Part shown: in pieces, positions 14,779 through 21,994 of the stretch | How positions within the stretch are numbered: the stretch's first letter is position 1 | How the letters are laid out: each line of letters begins with the position of its first letter | DNA from: Synergistaceae bacterium | GTDB lineage: Bacteria > Synergistota > Synergistia > Synergistales > Thermovirgaceae | DNA: 21,994 bases | Assembly: GCA_003446665.1 (NCBI GenBank) | Contig: DMCT01000004.1 | Location: 1 to 21,994, forward strand | Direction: 5' to 3' | Translations under genes and position numbers: made by a program | Notes under the pieces: generated by a model | The model's database searches: none | What the model was told of the DNA's origin: nothing | What the model saw: only the letters and a program-made list of their open reading frames with translations

Positions 14779-16272
14779 TTGGAGAAAAAAAGCGGTTTCA
14801 ACGAAGTATTCGTTATTTCCATGGGAGTAACTTTTGCGGTGGTTCTTTGGGGATTTTTGATGCCTGTGGGTTTCGGAAACTTCGCGACCAGTCTTTTTAA
14901 TTTCCTGGTAAACAATTTTGGCTGGGGCTATATGCTAGCAATGAACATTTTCGTGGTGTTTCCGATTTTTCTGGCTCTAAGCAAATATAGAAACATCAAG
15001 CTGGGTCCGCCGGATTCGAAACCGGAATTTTCCAATTTTTCGTGGTTTGCCATGCTGTTTTCGGCGGGTATGGGCGTAGGTTTGGTCTTTTATGGTGTCG
15101 GGGAACCTGTCTTTCATTTCCTCAGCCCTCCTACGGCTGAACCAGGGACAGCCGCCGCGGCTGCGGAGGCTATGAGAAAATCCTTTTTTCACTGGGGAAT
15201 TCACCCGTGGGCCAGCTACGCGATAATAGCGATGCCCCTGGCCTACTTCCAGTTCCGGAAGGGCTACCCGGGTCTTATCAGCAGCCTCTTTATTCCTTTG
15301 GTAGGTGAAGAAGGTGTAAAGGGAGGCTTCGGCAAGGCGGTCGACATTCTTGCTATTTTTGCCACCGTGGCAGGGATAGCCACGTCGCTGGGTCTTGGAG
15401 TACTTCAGATCAACAGCGGCCTGAACTATCTTTTCGGGATAAGCTCGACAGTAACTGCACAACTTATGATAATCATCGTGCTCGCATTGATATACACAGG
15501 GTCGGCTGTGGCCGGAATCGAAAAGGGTATCAAGCGTGTTGCCGACTCAAACCTCTATATAGCACTGACGCTCCTCGGACTCCTTTTCTTGATTGGACCC
15601 ACGATCAGCATCCTGGAGACATGGTTGTCAACTTTTGGAGACTATCTAAGCAGTCTTGTAAGGGACAGTTTCATGCTCGCCCCGAATGATGAAAAGTACA
15701 AGTCTTGGCTCAATGGCTGGACCATTTTCTACTGGGCGTGGTGGATTGCCTGGGCTCCATTTGTAGGATCTTTTATCGCGAGGATTTCCAAGGGGAGGAC
15801 GATAAGGGAATTCGTACTGGGTGTTCTGATCGTCCCCGCTCTTGGAAGCTTCACCTGGTTCGCAGTTTTCGGGACATCGGCGCTTCATATAGAACTATCG
15901 GGGATAGGAGATCTTGCGACAAAGGTCGCAGCCGATATATCTACCGGAGTTTTCGAGATGTACAGTTACTACATGCTTGGCGGAATAATGTCGGTCATCA
16001 TGGTGGTACTCATCTCCACCTTTTTCATTACTTCTGCTAACTCCGCCACTTTTGTCCTTTCCATGTACTCCACGAGGGGTGACCTGAATCCGCCTAAAGG
16101 GAAGATGGCCATATGGGGTTTTCTCCAGGCTGCCCTTGCCTTCGTTCTCCTCATGACCGGGGGGCTCCAGAATTTGCAAATCGTTTCCATAGCGGCGGCG
16201 GCGCCTTTTACGATAGTGATGGTTCTGGCGTGCTGGTCTATGATGAAGGGCCTGGGACAGGAACACAGCTAG
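14779..16272 (+). CDS. BCCT-family glycine betaine transporter
   Basis: This is a sodium-coupled betaine/carnitine/choline transporter of 497 residues with about twelve membrane helices. It shows the substrate/sodium glycine stretch AGMGVG (residues 96-101) followed by LVFYGVGEP, and the BCCT signature GWTIFYWAWWIAWAPFVG (about 313-330) with the Trp residues that line the betaine site. I chose TTG 14779 because GGAGGGAGG lies eight bases upstream and the length then fits the family. Starts at 14707, 14710 or 14719 would add a hydrophilic extension encoded by the leader hairpins. Standing right after the selenoprotein B gene, it likely feeds betaine to the reductase. Similar transporter genes accompany betaine reductase genes in other anaerobes. 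Confidence 0.92.
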   Translation: MEKKSGFNEVFVISMGVTFAVVLWGFLMPVGFGNFATSLFNFLVNNFGWGYMLAMNIFVVFPIFLALSKYRNIKLGPPDSKPEFSNFSWFAMLFSAGMGVGLVFYGVGEPVFHFLSPPTAEPGTAAAAAEAMRKSFFHWGIHPWASYAIIAMPLAYFQFRKGYPGLISSLFIPLVGEEGVKGGFGKAVDILAIFATVAGIATSLGLGVLQINSGLNYLFGISSTVTAQLMIIIVLALIYTGSAVAGIEKGIKRVADSNLYIALTLLGLLFLIGPTISILETWLSTFGDYLSSLVRDSFMLAPNDEKYKSWLNGWTIFYWAWWIAWAPFVGSFIARISKGRTIREFVLGVLIVPALGSFTWFAVFGTSALHIELSGIGDLATKVAADISTGVFEMYSYYMLGGIMSVIMVVLISTFFITSANSATFVLSMYSTRGDLNPPKGKMAIWGFLQAALAFVLLMTGGLQNLQIVSIAAAAPFTIVMVLACWSMMKGLGQEHS

Positions 16273-16282
16273 AAGTATTTTG

Positions 16283-16319
16283 AAAGAGCCCGGGCGCGAT
16301 GTTGCGTCCGGGCTCTTTT
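16283..16319 (+). terminator. Intrinsic terminator after the BCCT gene
   Basis: An 11-bp stem AAAGAGCCCGG/CCGGGCTCTTT, extended by an inner GC/GC pairing, ends in TTTT. It begins 10 bases after the transporter stop. Confidence 0.88.
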
Positions 16320-16334
16320 GCGAGGTGTCATGTC

Positions 16335-17333
16335 ATGGAAAAGGCGCTTCTGTTTTTTGACGCAGACAACCCGTACTGGAATAAGGATCTGCTGAACCTG
16401 GCGGGGGAAGACGCAGGCGCCCTGAAGCGACTTTTTAAAGCAGGGCTGGTCGAGCGAACGCCGTTGGGGAATTATGTTTTGACACGAAAAGGAAGATCCG
16501 TCCTTTTGGATTATGCCGCCGAATATGGGGTTCCTCTGAACCTGCCAGACGAATATGTGGACGAGAATAAGGCTGTCTGGACTACGAAATTTCAAATCCT
16601 CTTCGACAGGAGTTTCGCCGGAAGATGGAGTCTGAAGGAGTACAGGCACAACGTATGCATGTCCTTTTATCCGGGGCTTAAAGGAAAAGAAATCTGGGAA
16701 TTTTCCGCGGAAGGAAAAATCCGGTGGCTCTATTATGACAATCCCATGGTTCGCGCTTTGTTGAAAAAGTACCCGGAAAGTGGGTTGAGAGCCAGGGACA
16801 AAAACTTCCCGGACCTGAGGGAAGTTATGGCCTGGCTTGGGGAGCAAGAGTTCCCGGAAGGGAGTCTTTATGTCGATCTTCTTTTTTTAAGCCGCTATGA
16901 TTTTCCACATTATGCGAGCTTCCCTCCAGTTACCAATGATATATGGGGCTTTCTGAATGCGGATCGCATGTTCTGTTTCAGGTCGCCCGAAACAACGAAT
17001 GAGAATCTTGATGATTTCGTTGACCTTGTAGCCAATGTTCGCCTTTTTCTTTTGTACTACAGCCATGTGCTTCTTCCAGGTTATATCCATTTTGACACCG
17101 AGAACCAGGAGAACCTCAACTGGATCGTGTGGGTGGCTGAAACCGACGAAAAGGCCCAGTCGATCCTGCGGCTGCTTAAACCGTTGGCTCCTTCACTTGT
17201 TTGTGGTCAACTGCCGTTACACCTGAAGATTCTCAGCCTGGAGAACTTGCAGAACCTAGGAAATTTTTATGAAACCATCTATGACTTGATGTTTCACGAA
17301 TCGTTGAATGTCGCGAGTCCTGACGGTTTGTAG
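16335..17333 (+). CDS. Uncharacterised 332-residue protein with winged-helix-like N terminus
   Basis: I do not recognise this protein. Residues about 15-65 (LLNLAGEDAGALKRLFKAGL, VERTPLGNYVLTRKGRSVLLDYA) have the helix-turn-helix plus wing pattern of a winged-helix domain. The remaining 260 or so residues are rich in Trp, Tyr and Phe and look like one or more globular domains without membrane helices, signal peptide or a metal-binding motif. ATG 16335 has GAGGTG seven bases upstream. The start lies only 15 bases beyond a strong terminator, and no promoter is visible between, so expression must come from readthrough or a promoter inside the transporter gene. It ends convergently with proC 15 bases away. 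A transcription regulator is possible but not shown. Confidence 0.8.
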   Translation: MEKALLFFDADNPYWNKDLLNLAGEDAGALKRLFKAGLVERTPLGNYVLTRKGRSVLLDYAAEYGVPLNLPDEYVDENKAVWTTKFQILFDRSFAGRWSLKEYRHNVCMSFYPGLKGKEIWEFSAEGKIRWLYYDNPMVRALLKKYPESGLRARDKNFPDLREVMAWLGEQEFPEGSLYVDLLFLSRYDFPHYASFPPVTNDIWGFLNADRMFCFRSPETTNENLDDFVDLVANVRLFLLYYSHVLLPGYIHFDTENQENLNWIVWVAETDEKAQSILRLLKPLAPSLVCGQLPLHLKILSLENLQNLGNFYETIYDLMFHESLNVASPDGL

Positions 17334-17348
17334 AGGTTTTTCCCCAGT

Positions 17349-18179
17349 TTAACCGTTTATTTCCCCCCAAGCCTGTTCCCGCGCTGTTTCCGCCAGAACC
17401 CGCGATCGTGCCGAAGCGGCTCCGATGGCTTTCATGAACGCCGTGCGGATACGGCTTTCCTCAAGCTCGTATATGCCGTCGATGGTCACTCCTCCCGGAG
17501 TCAGTACCATATCCTTGAGTTCGGCCGGGTGTTTACCGGTTTCAAGAAGCAGGCAGGCTGCGCCTATGGCCGTGTGGGCTGCGGCCTCCAGAGCTAGTTT
17601 GCGTGGCAAACCCTCGCGCAGGGCGCCATAGACCATGGACTCGACTACGGTGAAGATATACGCCGGGCCTGAACCTGACATGGCAGTCAAAACGTCCAGA
17701 TATTGTTCTTGCACGCGCTGTATTTCTCCAAACTTGAGTAGGATGCTTTCGAGAAGTTCCAGTTCATCTGCGTCGATAATTTCTGCAGGCGAAAAAAGCG
17801 TGTAACCTTTCAAGACCTTTACGGCGATGTTCGTCATTGCTCGTACCAAACGGCACTCAGGGGCTGCCTTTTGCATGATATCCAGTGAAATGGCAGCCGC
17901 GAAGGAAATGACCATTTTCCCCTGGATGACCTCGGCGATATTCCGCAATACTGGTACGACCTGTGAAGGCTTGACGGCCAGTATGATGATATCGGCATCC
18001 GATGCGGCCTTCGTGTTATCAGTGGTCAAGTTGACTCCTTTTTCACCGAGCCCGTTAATCCTCTCGATCTGCCTCCTGGTCGCCGTTACCTTGCAGTAGG
18101 CCGAAAGCGCTTCCGCCAGGGCACCTCCTATGATGCCGGCCCCGATGACGCTGATATGTAGTTCTTCCAGTTTCTTCAT
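17349..18179 (-). CDS. proC: Pyrroline-5-carboxylate reductase (ProC)
   Basis: This enzyme, 276 residues, reduces pyrroline-5-carboxylate to proline with NAD(P)H, or works in reverse in some fermenters. It has an N-terminal Rossmann motif VIGAGIIGGA (11-20), ILAVKPSQV (66-74), the SGSGPAYIF signature (168-176) and LTPGGVTIDGI (226-236). One oddity: where ProC enzymes usually read RAMPNTP, this one reads RAMTNIAVKVLKGYT (113-127), with Thr in place of the substrate-loop Pro. ATG 18179 is preceded by GGAGG ten bases upstream. A strong terminator lies 25 bases upstream of the start, itself preceded by a promoter and a proline-rich small ORF, suggesting attenuation by proline supply. A ProC-like paralogue is the alternative. 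Confidence 0.88.
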   Translation of the reverse strand: MKKLEELHISVIGAGIIGGALAEALSAYCKVTATRRQIERINGLGEKGVNLTTDNTKAASDADIIILAVKPSQVVPVLRNIAEVIQGKMVISFAAAISLDIMQKAAPECRLVRAMTNIAVKVLKGYTLFSPAEIIDADELELLESILLKFGEIQRVQEQYLDVLTAMSGSGPAYIFTVVESMVYGALREGLPRKLALEAAAHTAIGAACLLLETGKHPAELKDMVLTPGGVTIDGIYELEESRIRTAFMKAIGAASARSRVLAETAREQAWGEING

Positions 18180-18204
18180 CTGTTTTTTCCCTCCTTTTTT
18201 GAAT

Positions 18205-18239
18205 AAAAAAGGCCGCCGACCCGGAAGTCGGCGGCCTTT
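18205..18239 (-). terminator. Intrinsic terminator between the Pro-rich leader ORF and proC
   Basis: A 13-bp perfect stem AAAGGCCGCCGAC/GTCGGCGGCCTTT with a TTCCGG loop is followed on the minus strand by TTTTTTATT. Its loop is complementary to CCGGAA, which occurs twice in the leader ORF. Confidence 0.9.
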
Positions 18240-18273
18240 CAAGTCCATTTGAGCTGCTAAAGTAACTTTGCGA

Positions 18274-18369
18274 TCAGGACACGACCAACCTTTTCCGGTA
18301 GCGATTCTTTCCGGAACACGGCGGAACGCACGGGCTAGGGCTGCTTGTCCTGATAAAACCGTTTTTCAT
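18274..18369 (-). CDS. 31-residue Pro-rich small ORF, probable leader peptide of proC
   Basis: The frame starts at ATG 18369 with AGGAG seven bases upstream and ends in TGA at 18274; the peptide begins MKNGFIRTSS. Residues 11-17 are PSPCVPP, four Pro codons (CCT, CCG, CCG, CCG) in seven positions, followed by CSGKNRYRKR. It has its own consensus promoter (18454-18426), a TTTGCC/GGCAAA hairpin in the 5' UTR, and a strong terminator before proC. The bases of codons 6-8 (ATCAGGACA) pair perfectly with TGTCCTGAT spanning the stop, and two CCGGAA elements lie between. Ribosome stalling at Pro codons could therefore alter folding. An independent microprotein, faintly like a SEC-C tail (PC-SGK-YRK), or a structured RNA are alternatives. 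Confidence 0.65.
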   Translation of the reverse strand: MKNGFIRTSSPSPCVPPCSGKNRYRKRLVVS

Positions 18370-18425
18370 ATCGGTTCTCCTGCCTTTGCCAATAAGGCAA
18401 ATTCCCTCAAAAATTGTTGTGATGT

Positions 18426-18454
18426 AGGATAGAACTTTTTCCGTGAATCGTCAA
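18426..18454 (-). promoter_or_regulatory. Promoter of the Pro-rich leader ORF/proC unit
   Basis: TTGACG (18454-18449) and TATCCT (18431-18426) are separated by exactly 17 bases on the minus strand. The expected start near 18419 gives a leader of about 50 bases before the small ORF. Confidence 0.75.
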
Positions 18455-18463
18455 CAACTAATT

Positions 18464-18493
18464 TTGTACCTTTGATTCCCTGGCGTGTAAACT
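18464..18493 (+). promoter_or_regulatory. Possible promoter of the DtdA-like gene
   Basis: TTGTAC (18464-18469) and TAAACT (18488-18493) are 18 bases apart on the plus strand, ending 26 bases before the gene. It lies back to back with the minus-strand promoter of the proC unit. Confidence 0.45.
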
Positions 18494-18519
18494 TGTTTTC
18501 AAAAGTTGGGGGTGTCTTG

Positions 18520-19464
18520 ATGTTGAAATGCAAACAAGCTGTCTTTTTCTTTTGTGTTGAAGAACCTCATCACCACGTCGCAAAATCCGTTTTCGAACGG
18601 CTTCAAACTGTATTTGCGCTGGAAGAAGCCGGTTTCAGCATCGACGGTTATCCCGTTTTGCAGCATCGGGACGCTGAAGGCAACCGCCTTTGCTTTTGCC
18701 GCCAGAAAGAGCTAGTCAGTTATGCATTCAGGCACTATCTCCCGACATTGCGGGAACATTTTCTCGATTTCGACATGGCCGGAGAGATCAACTGGCACGA
18801 AGGCGCAAAGGCTCCTGACAGGGTGCTCACACTCCATACCATTGGTGACGTAGAGGCGGGCATCTTTACACCTGCTGACCCCGGGCTCTTCAGGAATTTG
18901 CTGCTTTCGCTCGAAACGGAAAGGGAAAAGGCACATCTGGAGGACTTCGCAGTCATGACGGAAGGTACCCATTGGACGGGTTCCTTCAAGGGGCAAGATC
19001 CAAAAGACCTGAGACACTTGCCGGTGCCGATGGTAGACATCGAGATAGGCAGTACAGCGGAAAGCTGGGAGGATCCTCGCGCCGCGGAAGTCCTGACAAA
19101 AGGTCTGGCGGGTGTTTTCCAAAAGGGAGAATATCCTTCCCCGATTCTCTGTGTAGGAGGCGTACACTTCGAGAGCGCCTTCAATGAAGCGGCCAAAAAC
19201 AGCCTGTACCCTTTTGGAATCTCTCATATTCTTCCCAACCAGTGGCTTGTTTCGGGCGCTTACGACAGAGAAGAAAATTTCTGGAAGCTCGAGGCAGCCG
19301 CCAAAAGCATTAAGGGAAAGCTTAAAGCTGTGGTTTTTCACGAAGGGATCAAGGGCCCTTTCAGGGATGCTTGCAGACGACTGGGCGAAGCTTTCGGTAT
19401 TCCGGTGATGCGTCATAAGCACCTGAAAAATCCCGAAAACCTGGAGTGGTTGCAAAACAAATAA
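18520..19464 (+). CDS. DtdA/GEK1-like D-aminoacyl-tRNA deacylase
   Basis: This 314-residue protein resembles the zinc-dependent archaeal/plant D-aminoacyl-tRNA deacylase (DtdA/GEK1), which hydrolyses D-amino acids mischarged to tRNA. The supporting motifs are HTIGD (106-110), EGTHWTG (148-154), VDIEIGSTAESW (172-183) and CVGGVHFESAF (211-221). These correspond to the conserved HT.G, EIGST...W and GG.HY blocks of that family. The last has Phe where archaeal proteins usually have Tyr. The start ATG 18520 is preceded by GGGGGTG; longer in-frame starts lack a ribosome site. A role in D-amino-acid tolerance fits an amino-acid-fermenting anaerobe, but the family call rests on motif recognition only. 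Confidence 0.72.
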   Translation: MLKCKQAVFFFCVEEPHHHVAKSVFERLQTVFALEEAGFSIDGYPVLQHRDAEGNRLCFCRQKELVSYAFRHYLPTLREHFLDFDMAGEINWHEGAKAPDRVLTLHTIGDVEAGIFTPADPGLFRNLLLSLETEREKAHLEDFAVMTEGTHWTGSFKGQDPKDLRHLPVPMVDIEIGSTAESWEDPRAAEVLTKGLAGVFQKGEYPSPILCVGGVHFESAFNEAAKNSLYPFGISHILPNQWLVSGAYDREENFWKLEAAAKSIKGKLKAVVFHEGIKGPFRDACRRLGEAFGIPVMRHKHLKNPENLEWLQNK

Positions 19465-19533
19465 ACCATCAGCACTAGAAGACATCGCAGAAGTGTCCCG
19501 AAAAAGGTAAAATAATTTTGAGGGGGTGGGAAC

Positions 19534-19908
19534 ATGAGGAGGTTCTGGAAGATAGAATGCCCTGTATGCGGTGCCACCGCCGAATATACTGAGGATTCAG
19601 GGCCGGATGTAGAGTGTTCTCATTTCGACCGTTACGACCGGATGGAAAAAATAGCCTATTTCAACGATGATCTTGGTGAAGAAGTACCGGTTTTTCTCGA
19701 TGATATCGCCGAGGGGTGTTATTCCTTCGATTGTCCTTTATGCAAGGAAAATGTCGAGGCCTGTGCTTCTTCGCGGACCGGGCATTACCATGTAATTACC
19801 GAATGTCGTCATTTTTTGTCCATCGAGAGGAATGAAGATGAGACGTTCGCGGCGGAATTTCAGGATGACCTTGGGGAAATCCACCTGGTAGATCTGGAAT
19901 CGATCTGA
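19534..19908 (+). CDS. Uncharacterised 124-residue Cys/His protein made of two repeats
   Basis: I do not recognise this family. The protein is an internal duplication. The first half has CPVC (Cys9, Cys12), CSHF (Cys28, His30) and FNDDLGEEVPVFLD (43-56). The second half has CPLC (Cys67, Cys70), CRHF (Cys91, His93) and FQDDLGEIHLVDL (109-121). Each half therefore carries a Cys-x-x-Cys plus Cys-x-His set able to bind one zinc, followed by the same acidic DDLGE element. It has no membrane segment and is strongly acidic. ATG 19534 has GAGGGGG at good spacing. It follows the DtdA-like gene by 69 bases with no terminator between, so the two may be co-transcribed. Confidence 0.8.
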   Translation: MRRFWKIECPVCGATAEYTEDSGPDVECSHFDRYDRMEKIAYFNDDLGEEVPVFLDDIAEGCYSFDCPLCKENVEACASSRTGHYHVITECRHFLSIERNEDETFAAEFQDDLGEIHLVDLESI

Positions 19909-19966
19909 ACAGTGCGGTCATTCAAAATATACTTGAAGAAACTCTGGTCATTGGTGCTGCGTAACA

Positions 19967-20026
19967 GGAAAGAAAGCCGGGCTCCTTTATGGAAGCTCGT
20001 TTTGTGAGCTTTCCGTCGAGCCCGGC
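19967..20026 (-). terminator. Terminator of glnS
   Basis: A 9-bp stem GCCGGGCTC/GAGCCCGGC (19976-19984 with 20018-20026) encloses a second GGAAGCTC/GAGCTTTCC hairpin and is followed on the minus strand by TTTCTTTCC. It lies 46 bases after the glnS stop. The plus strand lacks a T-run, so it mainly serves glnS. Confidence 0.75.
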
Positions 20027-20072
20027 AAATTGTAATGTGACTGGTTGATGTTCGTTTTTGTCGTTTCCAGCT

Positions 20073-21749
20073 CTACGTCTTTTGCAGTTTCGCCCAGGTG
20101 TCCTTAAGGGAAACTATCTGGTTAAATACGGGCCTTCCCTTCTCGCTGTCAGGATCGACGCAAAAATAGCCGTGCCTGAGGAACTGGACTTTAGTGTAAG
20201 GGGCCGCTTCACCCATGCAGGGTTCGATGAGGACATTGGCAAGGATCTCAAGGGAATCAGGGTTGAGGTAGTCCTTATAGTCTTTCCCCTCTTCAATGGC
20301 TTCCATGTTTTTTAGTGTGAAAAGATGATCGTAGAGCCTGACTTCCGCTTTCACCGCATGAGGAGCCGATACCCAGTGTAGGGTGCCCTTGACTTTACGG
20401 CCGTCGGGCGCGTCTCCGCCTCTGGTTTTTGGATCGTAAACGCAGCGAAGCTCCGTGACTTCGCCCTTTTCATCCTTGATTACTTCCTTGCAAGTAATGA
20501 AATAGGCGTGTTTCAGACGGACCTCCCTCCCAGGTGCGAGGCGAAAGAACTTCTTCGGCGGATCCTCCATGAAATCGTCCCGTTCGATGTAGATTTCCCT
20601 GCTGAATGGAACTTTTCGCCAGGGCGAGTTAGGGTCTTCGGGGTTGTTGAGGGCGTCGATTTCTTCGACCTGACCCTCGGGATAGTTTTCTATGACCACC
20701 TTGAGAGGCCTCAAGACCGCCATGACCCTGTCGGCCGTCTTGTTGAGCTCCTCGCGGATGCAGTGGTGAAGGAATTCGATATCCACCATACTGTTGGTTT
20801 TTGACACGCCTATCTCCTCGCAGAAACGTCGGATTGACGAAGGGGTGAAGCCCCGCCTCCTGATACCGCGAATCGTAGGCATGCGTGGATCGTCCCATCC
20901 CGAGACATAACCCTTGTTAACCAACTCAAGAAGCTTGCGTTTGCTCATAAGCGTGTACGTAAGATTAAGCCTGGCAAACTCGTACTGACGGGGTCTGTGA
21001 GGTACGCTGACGTTATCGAGGAGCCAGTCATAGAGAGGACGGTGATCCTGAAATTCCAGGGTGCATATCGAATGGGTTATGCCTTCGATTGCGTCCTCGT
21101 ATCCATGTGCGAAATCGTACATAGGATATATGCACCATCTGTCGCCTGTGTTGTGGTGGCTTTTTTTGAGTATCCTGTACAAAACCGGGTCGCGCATGTT
21201 GAGGTTTGGATGAGACATGTCGATTTTGGCTCGCAGTACGCATTCGCCTTCCTCGAACTCGCCGTTTTTCATTTTTTCGAAAAGTTCAAGGTTTTCCTCC
21301 ACCGATCGGTTCCTGTAAGGCGAGTCTTTGCCCGGCTCGGTCAGCGTTCCGCGGTTTAACCGGATCTCCTCGGCGCTTTGGTGGTCGACATAGGCTTTTT
21401 CGGCATTTATAAGCTCAAGAGCCCACTCGTAAAACTGGTCAAAATAATCAGAGGCAAAACACAGGTTTGCCCAATTGAACCCCAGCCAGCGGACATCCTC
21501 TTTTATGGCCTCCACATATTCAGCCTCTTCCTTGGTGGGGTTCGTGTCGTCGAACCGGAGGTTACACGTGCCGCCAAATTTTTCGGCGAGTCCGAAATTC
21601 AGGCATATCGACTTTGCGTGACCGATGTGTAGGTAACCGTTTGGTTCTGGTGGAAACCGCGTAGCCACCCTGTCGACCCTGCCGGATTCGAGGTCGTCTA
21701 TGATGATCTGTTCGATAAAATTTCTTGCTTCAGGGTGCGGTCTTTCCAT
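20073..21749 (-). CDS. glnS: Glutaminyl-tRNA synthetase
   Basis: This is a class-I aminoacyl-tRNA synthetase of 558 residues that charges tRNA-Gln. The N terminus has [17 protein letters not shown] (31-47, HIGH at 41-44), then [16 protein letters not shown] (64-79). The KMSKS equivalent is LMSKRKL (267-273), and [16 protein letters not shown] marks the catalytic core's end. The C-terminal beta-barrel anticodon-binding domain follows to residue 558, as in E. coli GlnRS (554 residues). ATG 21749 fits this length; the upstream ribosome site (GGGA) is weak. The TTAGAC/TACAAT promoter is about 70 bases upstream. Having GlnRS implies direct Gln-tRNA-Gln formation, although an amidotransferase may coexist elsewhere. 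Confidence 0.97.
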   Translation of the reverse strand: MERPHPEARNFIEQIIIDDLESGRVDRVATRFPPEPNGYLHIGHAKSICLNFGLAEKFGGTCNLRFDDTNPTKEEAEYVEAIKEDVRWLGFNWANLCFASDYFDQFYEWALELINAEKAYVDHQSAEEIRLNRGTLTEPGKDSPYRNRSVEENLELFEKMKNGEFEEGECVLRAKIDMSHPNLNMRDPVLYRILKKSHHNTGDRWCIYPMYDFAHGYEDAIEGITHSICTLEFQDHRPLYDWLLDNVSVPHRPRQYEFARLNLTYTLMSKRKLLELVNKGYVSGWDDPRMPTIRGIRRRGFTPSSIRRFCEEIGVSKTNSMVDIEFLHHCIREELNKTADRVMAVLRPLKVVIENYPEGQVEEIDALNNPEDPNSPWRKVPFSREIYIERDDFMEDPPKKFFRLAPGREVRLKHAYFITCKEVIKDEKGEVTELRCVYDPKTRGGDAPDGRKVKGTLHWVSAPHAVKAEVRLYDHLFTLKNMEAIEEGKDYKDYLNPDSLEILANVLIEPCMGEAAPYTKVQFLRHGYFCVDPDSEKGRPVFNQIVSLKDTWAKLQKT

Positions 21750-21818
21750 GGCTTCCCATCATCCCCTATGATTCGGATATCCTAAAAACACATCGACGTA
21801 TTTGACGCTAACTGACGT

Positions 21819-21847
21819 ATTGTACCAAGTCATGGAAGGTTGTCTAA
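21819..21847 (-). promoter_or_regulatory. Probable promoter of glnS
   Basis: TTAGAC (21847-21842) and TACAAT (21824-21819) are separated by 17 bases on the minus strand. The transcript would begin near 21812, giving a leader of about 60 bases. Confidence 0.55.
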
Positions 21848-21994
21848 CTAGGCGTCGATCCGCAGGACGAATTTTACGTTGTTTTTTGAATGGCAGGTGG
21901 CCGGGGGAGCGATGAAAACCAGGCGGGCGAAGGGCCTACAGCGCAAAGCTAGAAGAAAAACCAGAAAACGCCACACGGACTGCTGTCCGTATAT
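21848..21994. other. Right-edge segment without a secure gene
   Basis: Two open frames reach the window edge and cannot be judged. A plus-strand frame begins at ATG 21912 (MKTRRAKGLQRKARRKTRKR), with GGGGAG unusually close upstream. A minus-strand frame ends in TAG at about 21849 after reading NNVKFVLRIDA. A hairpin ACGGAC/GTCCGT lies at 21975-21990. Confidence 0.3.

Noticed and set aside
21912..21994. Basic small plus-strand ORF at the right edge (MKTRRAKG...)
   Set aside because: The ribosome site is too close, the frame is cut by the window, and an overlapping minus frame is equally open. It cannot be decided here.
1..21994. CRISPR arrays, insertion sequences, integrase or attachment sites, tRNA or rRNA genes
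   Set aside because: I looked for regularly spaced direct repeats, terminal inverted repeats with transposase-like ORFs, and tRNA-like cloverleafs ending in CCA, and found none.

Overview
The window looks like a chromosomal segment of an amino-acid-fermenting anaerobic bacterium, most likely a Synergistota member. That placement is inferred from gene content, not from a marker gene. The content is: two selenocysteine (UGA-decoded) reductase subunits, a LysW-type lysine pathway, a CstA-ArsA operon, a GlnRS, and a DtdA-like deacylase of a family best known from archaea. No insertion sequences, CRISPR arrays, rRNA or tRNA genes were seen.

Region 1 (1-5163, minus strand) is a LysW carrier-protein operon in the order lysW-lysX-lysY-lysZ-lysJ-lysK, with lysK running off the left edge. 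LysX attaches the substrate to the C-terminal Glu of LysW. LysZ, LysY and LysJ phosphorylate, reduce and transaminate it, and LysK releases the product. A T-box leader with a consensus promoter precedes lysW; its probable specifier AAA (Lys) points to lysine rather than arginine synthesis. A second intrinsic terminator lies between lysX and lysY.

Region 2 (5330-9145, minus strand) is a four-gene operon: CstA-type carbon-starvation/pyruvate-peptide transporter, a 104-residue protein, an ArsA/Get3-type ATPase, and a protein with one N-terminal membrane segment. The last gene and the 104-residue protein have no function I can name.

Region 3 (9440-16319, plus strand) holds a soluble PAS histidine kinase and NarL-type regulator, then grdA (Sec44), a GrdE/G/I-family subunit, and a GrdB/F/H-family selenoprotein (Sec349). 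After a terminator and a structured leader comes a BCCT betaine transporter. Together these suggest betaine uptake and reductive cleavage (betaine reductase). The grdC/grdD and thioredoxin genes needed for the rest of the pathway are not here.

Region 4 (16335-21994) holds an orphan winged-helix-like gene, proC (minus), a DtdA-like D-aminoacyl-tRNA deacylase, a small duplicated Cys/His protein, and glnS (minus). Upstream of proC is an unannotated unit: a consensus promoter, a 31-codon ORF with four Pro codons in seven positions, then a strong terminator. It looks like a proline leader-peptide attenuator and is the observation I would check first.
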